Source: Candidatus Aerophobota bacterium (GTDB lineage Bacteria; Aerophobota; Aerophobia; Aerophobales; B3-G15). Taken from it: a DNA stretch of 8,490 nucleotides. A program made the translations under genes and the position numbers. Below the pieces are notes generated by a model. It made no database searches. It was given only the letters and a program-made list of their open reading frames with translations, and was not told the origin of the DNA. Shown here in pieces: positions 6,009 through 8,490 of the stretch (within the stretch, counting starts at the first letter, position 1; every line of letters starts with the position of its first letter). The DNA is taken from positions 1 through 8,490 of the forward strand of contig QMQA01000034.1 of assembly GCA_003648845.1 (NCBI GenBank), given 5' to 3'.

Positions 6009-6383
6009 CTGGATAAACTGGACTTTAAATTAAAAAATGAGGATATCTGTGAGGTTGAATTTGTAGATGAAGAGAAGGTAAAAGCTGTAAAAAAGCTTCT
6101 GCCTTCTGAAAAAGACATTTTTGCTCTGGCAGAAACATTTAAAGCTCTGGCTGATCCTACCAGAGTGAAGATAATATTTTCTCTATCTAAAAAAGAGCTC
6201 TGCGTGCATGATCTTGCCAGTCTTCTGGGGATGAGTTTATCAGCAATTTCTCACCAGTTAAGAATTTTGAGAAACATGAAACTGGTGAAATTTCGCAAAC
6301 AGGGCAAGATGGTTTACTACTGCCTGGATGATGAACATATTGAGAATCTATTTAATCAGGGACTTGAACACGTTCAGGAATAA
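6009..6383 (+). CDS. ArsR-family (CadC/SmtB-like) metal-responsive repressor; start codon non-canonical
   Basis: This is a winged-helix repressor that should release DNA on binding Cd, Pb or Zn. The reading frame covers 'CEVEFVDEEKVKAV', 'LAETFKALADPTRVKIIF', 'ELCVHDLASLLGMS', the recognition helix 'SAISHQLRIL' (78-87) and the wing 'KFRKQGKMVYY'. The alpha5 zinc site of SmtB/CadC is intact: Asp108, His110, His121, Glu124. The alpha3 site differs from CadC: Cys65 is kept, the second Cys of 'ELCVCD' is His67, and of the N-terminal pair only Cys14 remains. No ATG, GTG or TTG lies in frame between the in-frame stop at 5985 and a GTG at 6165 that would cut off the N-terminal third. CTG 6009, 10 bases after AAGGAG (5993-5998), is my best start and gives 124 residues, close to CadC. 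CTG 6018 or a sequence error are alternatives. It is likely autoregulated. Confidence 0.85.
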   Translation: MDKLDFKLKNEDICEVEFVDEEKVKAVKKLLPSEKDIFALAETFKALADPTRVKIIFSLSKKELCVHDLASLLGMSLSAISHQLRILRNMKLVKFRKQGKMVYYCLDDEHIENLFNQGLEHVQE

Positions 6384-6398
6384 TTTTTTTTAAAATCT

Positions 6399-6420
6399 TA
6401 ATTGAACAGTTGAGCAATTA
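6399..6420 (+). promoter_or_regulatory. Operator copy 2, upstream of the metal ATPase gene
   Basis: The 19 bases 6399-6417 repeat operator copy 1 exactly. Here the flanks extend the symmetry to TAATTG...CAATTA, so 8 of 11 base pairs across the dyad are complementary. Only weak promoter-like hexamers accompany it (CTTAAT at 6397-6402, TTCAGG at 6373-6378), so it may control a minor internal promoter or act as a roadblock on read-through from the regulator gene. Confidence 0.7.
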
Positions 6421-6431
6421 TTCTACTTAAT

Positions 6432-6438
6432 AAGGAGG
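6432..6438 (+). promoter_or_regulatory. Ribosome binding site for the metal ATPase (GTG start)
   Basis: AAGGAGG lies 6 bases before GTG 6445. It decides in favour of this GTG, since no ATG is found near the beginning of the conserved membrane region. Confidence 0.85.
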
Positions 6439-6444
6439 TTACCC

Positions 6445-8349
6445 GTGTCTTATCAACAGGACAGGATAAAGTGCGATATTTGGCTGTCATTAATTATAGT
6501 AAGCTCGGCCTGTTTACTTATAGCAGGTATTACCCTTGAGTTTATCCTGAGGTATAAAATACCGGCACAGATAATGTTCCTGGGTGTAGTGGCTATTTCA
6601 GGCCACAGGATAATTAGGGGAGGCCTGCTATCTTTGATGAAAAAAAGAATTGGTATAAATCTTCTTATAACTATTGCTGCAGCAGGAGCCTTTCTCATAG
6701 GTCATGGAGAGGAAGGAGCAGCAGTTATGTTTTTATTCTTTATAGCAGAATCTCTTGAGGATTATGCCGAAAATAGAACCAGAAAATCAATTGCCTCTTT
6801 AATCAAAACAGCCCCGGAGATGGCAAGAGTTAAAGAAAACGGGAAAGAAAAACAAATAGAAGTTGAAAAAGTTAAAGTGGGAAGTATTGTCGTTGTAAGG
6901 CCAGGAGACAAAGTACCTCTTGACGGAATCATAATATCTGGTTCATCCAGTATAGATCAGGCAGCTATTACTGGAGAAAGTATACCGGTCTTTAAAAAGG
7001 AGGGGGATGAGGTTTTTGCAGGAACGATCAACCAGGAAGGCTATCTGGAAGTTAAAGTGACAAAACCATCCAGCAAGACAACTCTTGCTAAGATAGTGAA
7101 GCTGGTAGAGGAGGCGAGAGAACAAAAATCGGCTACAGAAAAATTTATTGACCGTTTTGCCAGATTTTACACCCCTGCGGTGATACTGTTTGCCTTAGCT
7201 GTGGCTACAGTGCCTATTCTTTTTTTCGGCCTGCCAGCCAGTCCCTGGATTTACAGAGCGCTTGTACTCCTTGTTGTCTCCTGTCCCTGCGCTCTTGCCA
7301 TTTCAACCCCGGTATCAATCATCTCAGGAATAACCAGTGCAGCAAGGCATGGTGTCATAATTAAAGGGGGAGGCTATGTCGAAGAGATAAGAAGGGCAAA
7401 GGTGATAGCTTTCGACAAAACAGGGACATTAACTCTGGGAAAACCAGAGGTGATAGAAATTACCGGTTTAAATGGATATTCCCCAAAAAAAGTTTTGGAA
7501 ATTGCAGCCTCTCTGGAATCATTATCCAACCATCCTATAGCTCAGGCTATTGTAAGAAAAGCAAGAGAGAAAAGGATTGGATTAATAGCCGTCAAAAACT
7601 TCAAGTCAACTGCTGGCAAAGGAATAGAGGGGAAAATCGGGGAGGAAAATTACTATGCGGGAAACAAAACTTTTTTCTTAGAGAACGGCATCAACTTACC
7701 AGAAGAGATTGAAAAACTGGAAAATGAAGGGAAGACCGTTATCCTCGTTGGGAATACTCAGCGCATTTTTGGAACTATAACCCTTATGGATGAGATTAAA
7801 CCGGAGGCGGCTAAATTGATGAAGAAGTTAAAGAAAAAAGGGATAAGAACAGTAATGCTCACCGGTGATAATAAACCGGTTGCCCGTGCTGTAGCCCGTA
7901 AAATAGGAATTGATACCTGCTATGCCCAGCTTCTTCCCCAGGATAAAGTGAAGATAATCGATAAGCTTTTAAAAAAATTTAAGCATGTCATAATGGTGGG
8001 AGATGGGGTTAACGATGCCCCAGCTCTGGCTAAAGCTTGTGTGGGAATTGCCATGGGAGCAGCCGGCTCTGATACAGCCATTGAAACAGCAGATGTTGCC
8101 CTTATGCAGGATGATCTATCCAAGGTTAACTATCTCATTGACCTCAGCAGAAAAACCATGAGGGTGGTAAAACAAAATGTGCTTGCCTCCATCCTCGTCA
8201 AGGGAAGCTTTGCCGTCCTTACCTTCCCGGGAATAATAACCCTCTGGCTTGCCGTAGCTGTAGGAGATATGGGACTCAGTCTGGGAGTGATACTTAATGC
8301 CCTGAGGATAGGCAGGACAATCAAAAAGCAAAAAATTAGCCCTGGTTAA
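6445..8349 (+). CDS. P1B-type heavy-metal-translocating ATPase (Zn/Cd/Pb type, CPC), lacking N-terminal metal-binding domain
   Basis: The 634-residue inner-membrane pump exports divalent metal using ATP. Motifs in order: TGES (176-179, actuator), CPC (280-282, membrane metal site), DKTGT (324-328, phosphorylated Asp324), HP (363-364), TGDN (473-476) and GDGVND (519-524). Eight membrane segments are apparent: about 12-34, 40-60, 70-86, 88-104, 242-262, 267-290, 575-597 and 599-617. In the last pair, Lys586 and Asp608 correspond to the Lys/Asp ligands of ZntA-like P1B-2 pumps, pointing to Zn, Cd or Pb rather than Cu. The protein begins directly at the first membrane segment; no CxxC or HMA domain precedes it, whereas CadA and ZntA usually have one. 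It follows the ArsR-type regulator and carries the same operator. The name cadA or zntA is plausible, but the metal cannot be fixed from sequence. Confidence 0.95.
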   Translation: MSYQQDRIKCDIWLSLIIVSSACLLIAGITLEFILRYKIPAQIMFLGVVAISGHRIIRGGLLSLMKKRIGINLLITIAAAGAFLIGHGEEGAAVMFLFFIAESLEDYAENRTRKSIASLIKTAPEMARVKENGKEKQIEVEKVKVGSIVVVRPGDKVPLDGIIISGSSSIDQAAITGESIPVFKKEGDEVFAGTINQEGYLEVKVTKPSSKTTLAKIVKLVEEAREQKSATEKFIDRFARFYTPAVILFALAVATVPILFFGLPASPWIYRALVLLVVSCPCALAISTPVSIISGITSAARHGVIIKGGGYVEEIRRAKVIAFDKTGTLTLGKPEVIEITGLNGYSPKKVLEIAASLESLSNHPIAQAIVRKAREKRIGLIAVKNFKSTAGKGIEGKIGEENYYAGNKTFFLENGINLPEEIEKLENEGKTVILVGNTQRIFGTITLMDEIKPEAAKLMKKLKKKGIRTVMLTGDNKPVARAVARKIGIDTCYAQLLPQDKVKIIDKLLKKFKHVIMVGDGVNDAPALAKACVGIAMGAAGSDTAIETADVALMQDDLSKVNYLIDLSRKTMRVVKQNVLASILVKGSFAVLTFPGIITLWLAVAVGDMGLSLGVILNALRIGRTIKKQKISPG

Positions 8350-8489
8350 GGTTTAACTGCACGAAGGTTTATACTTACAACAGATTCTGCAATATTTTTT
8401 GCCTCTTCAGACGAAAGACCTGTGCAATTGATGGCTGCCTTTGCTGTAGGGTCATTGAGCATGCACTCAAGAGGAAAAGGTGTCTCATC
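8346..8489 (-). CDS. C-terminal fragment of an unrecognised protein (truncated by window edge)
   Basis: The minus strand is open from the right edge to a TAA at 8348-8346, giving 47 residues that start 'DETPFPLECMLNDPTAKAAI' and continue 'NCTGLSSEEAKNIAESVVSI' to a final 'NLRAVKP'. The composition looks like real coding sequence, with a helical 'SSEEAKNIAESVV' segment and two cysteines 13 residues apart. I do not recognise the family. It is convergent with the ATPase gene and overlaps its stop by 4 bases. The start and most of the gene lie outside the window. Confidence 0.55.
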   Translation of the reverse strand, partial: DETPFPLECMLNDPTAKAAINCTGLSSEEAKNIAESVVSINLRAVKP

Positions 8490-8490
8490 T

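Noticed and set aside
6165..6383. A 72-residue regulator starting at GTG 6165
   Set aside because: It would lose the conserved first helices, the N-terminal Cys and the AETFKALADPTR segment, all of which are in frame upstream.
6381..6394. T-rich run after the regulator stop as an intrinsic terminator
   Set aside because: Only a 5-bp stem with a 2-base gap lies upstream, too short and poorly spaced; the ATPase gene is probably co-transcribed.
1..8490. tRNA, rRNA, CRISPR array, insertion sequence or prophage signals
   Set aside because: None was seen; apart from the operator repeat and the two paralogous genes I noticed no notable repeated DNA.

Overview
The window looks like chromosomal DNA from a bacterium. 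It has a holA-type DNA polymerase III delta start, Shine-Dalgarno sites, and sigma70-like -35/-10 boxes. The DNA is fairly AT-rich, with tightly packed, overlapping or nearly abutting genes. The archaeal-type pyruvoyl arginine decarboxylase, bacterial deoxyhypusine synthase homologue and GH130/glycosyltransferase cassette would suit an anaerobic or thermophilic, possibly uncultured lineage. That is inference, and I cannot name a phylum.

Left block (minus strand, about 2640 to 1): one operon driven by a good promoter at 2610-2637. The order is pyruvoyl-dependent arginine decarboxylase, deoxyhypusine synthase (DHS) homologue, agmatinase, then the beginning of holA running off the left edge. Arginine decarboxylase makes agmatine and agmatinase makes putrescine. 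The DHS homologue, whose catalytic lysine is present, probably transfers an aminobutyl group to a small amine (homospermidine is the obvious candidate) rather than to eIF5A, which bacteria lack.

Middle block (plus strand, 2733-5885): two paralogous GT-B-type glycosyltransferases flank a GH130-family glycosidase/phosphorylase. The three genes are nearly contiguous: one base lies between the first two, and the last two share an ATGA overlap. This is probably a pathway that makes and trims or recycles a small mannose-type glycoside or glycan, but the substrate is not readable.

Right block (plus strand, 5938-8349): a metal-efflux module. A consensus promoter (TTGACA-17-TATAAT) overlaps a palindromic operator. 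It drives a CadC/SmtB-like ArsR-family repressor and a P1B-type CPC heavy-metal ATPase (Zn/Cd/Pb type). A 19-bp perfect repeat of the operator lies again just before the ATPase gene. The repressor has no ATG, GTG or TTG start in the expected place, and its metal site differs from classical CadC.

At the right edge a convergent minus-strand gene ends, overlapping the ATPase stop by 4 bases. Only its last 47 residues are present and I do not recognise it. I see no tRNA, rRNA, CRISPR, insertion sequence or clear intrinsic terminator.
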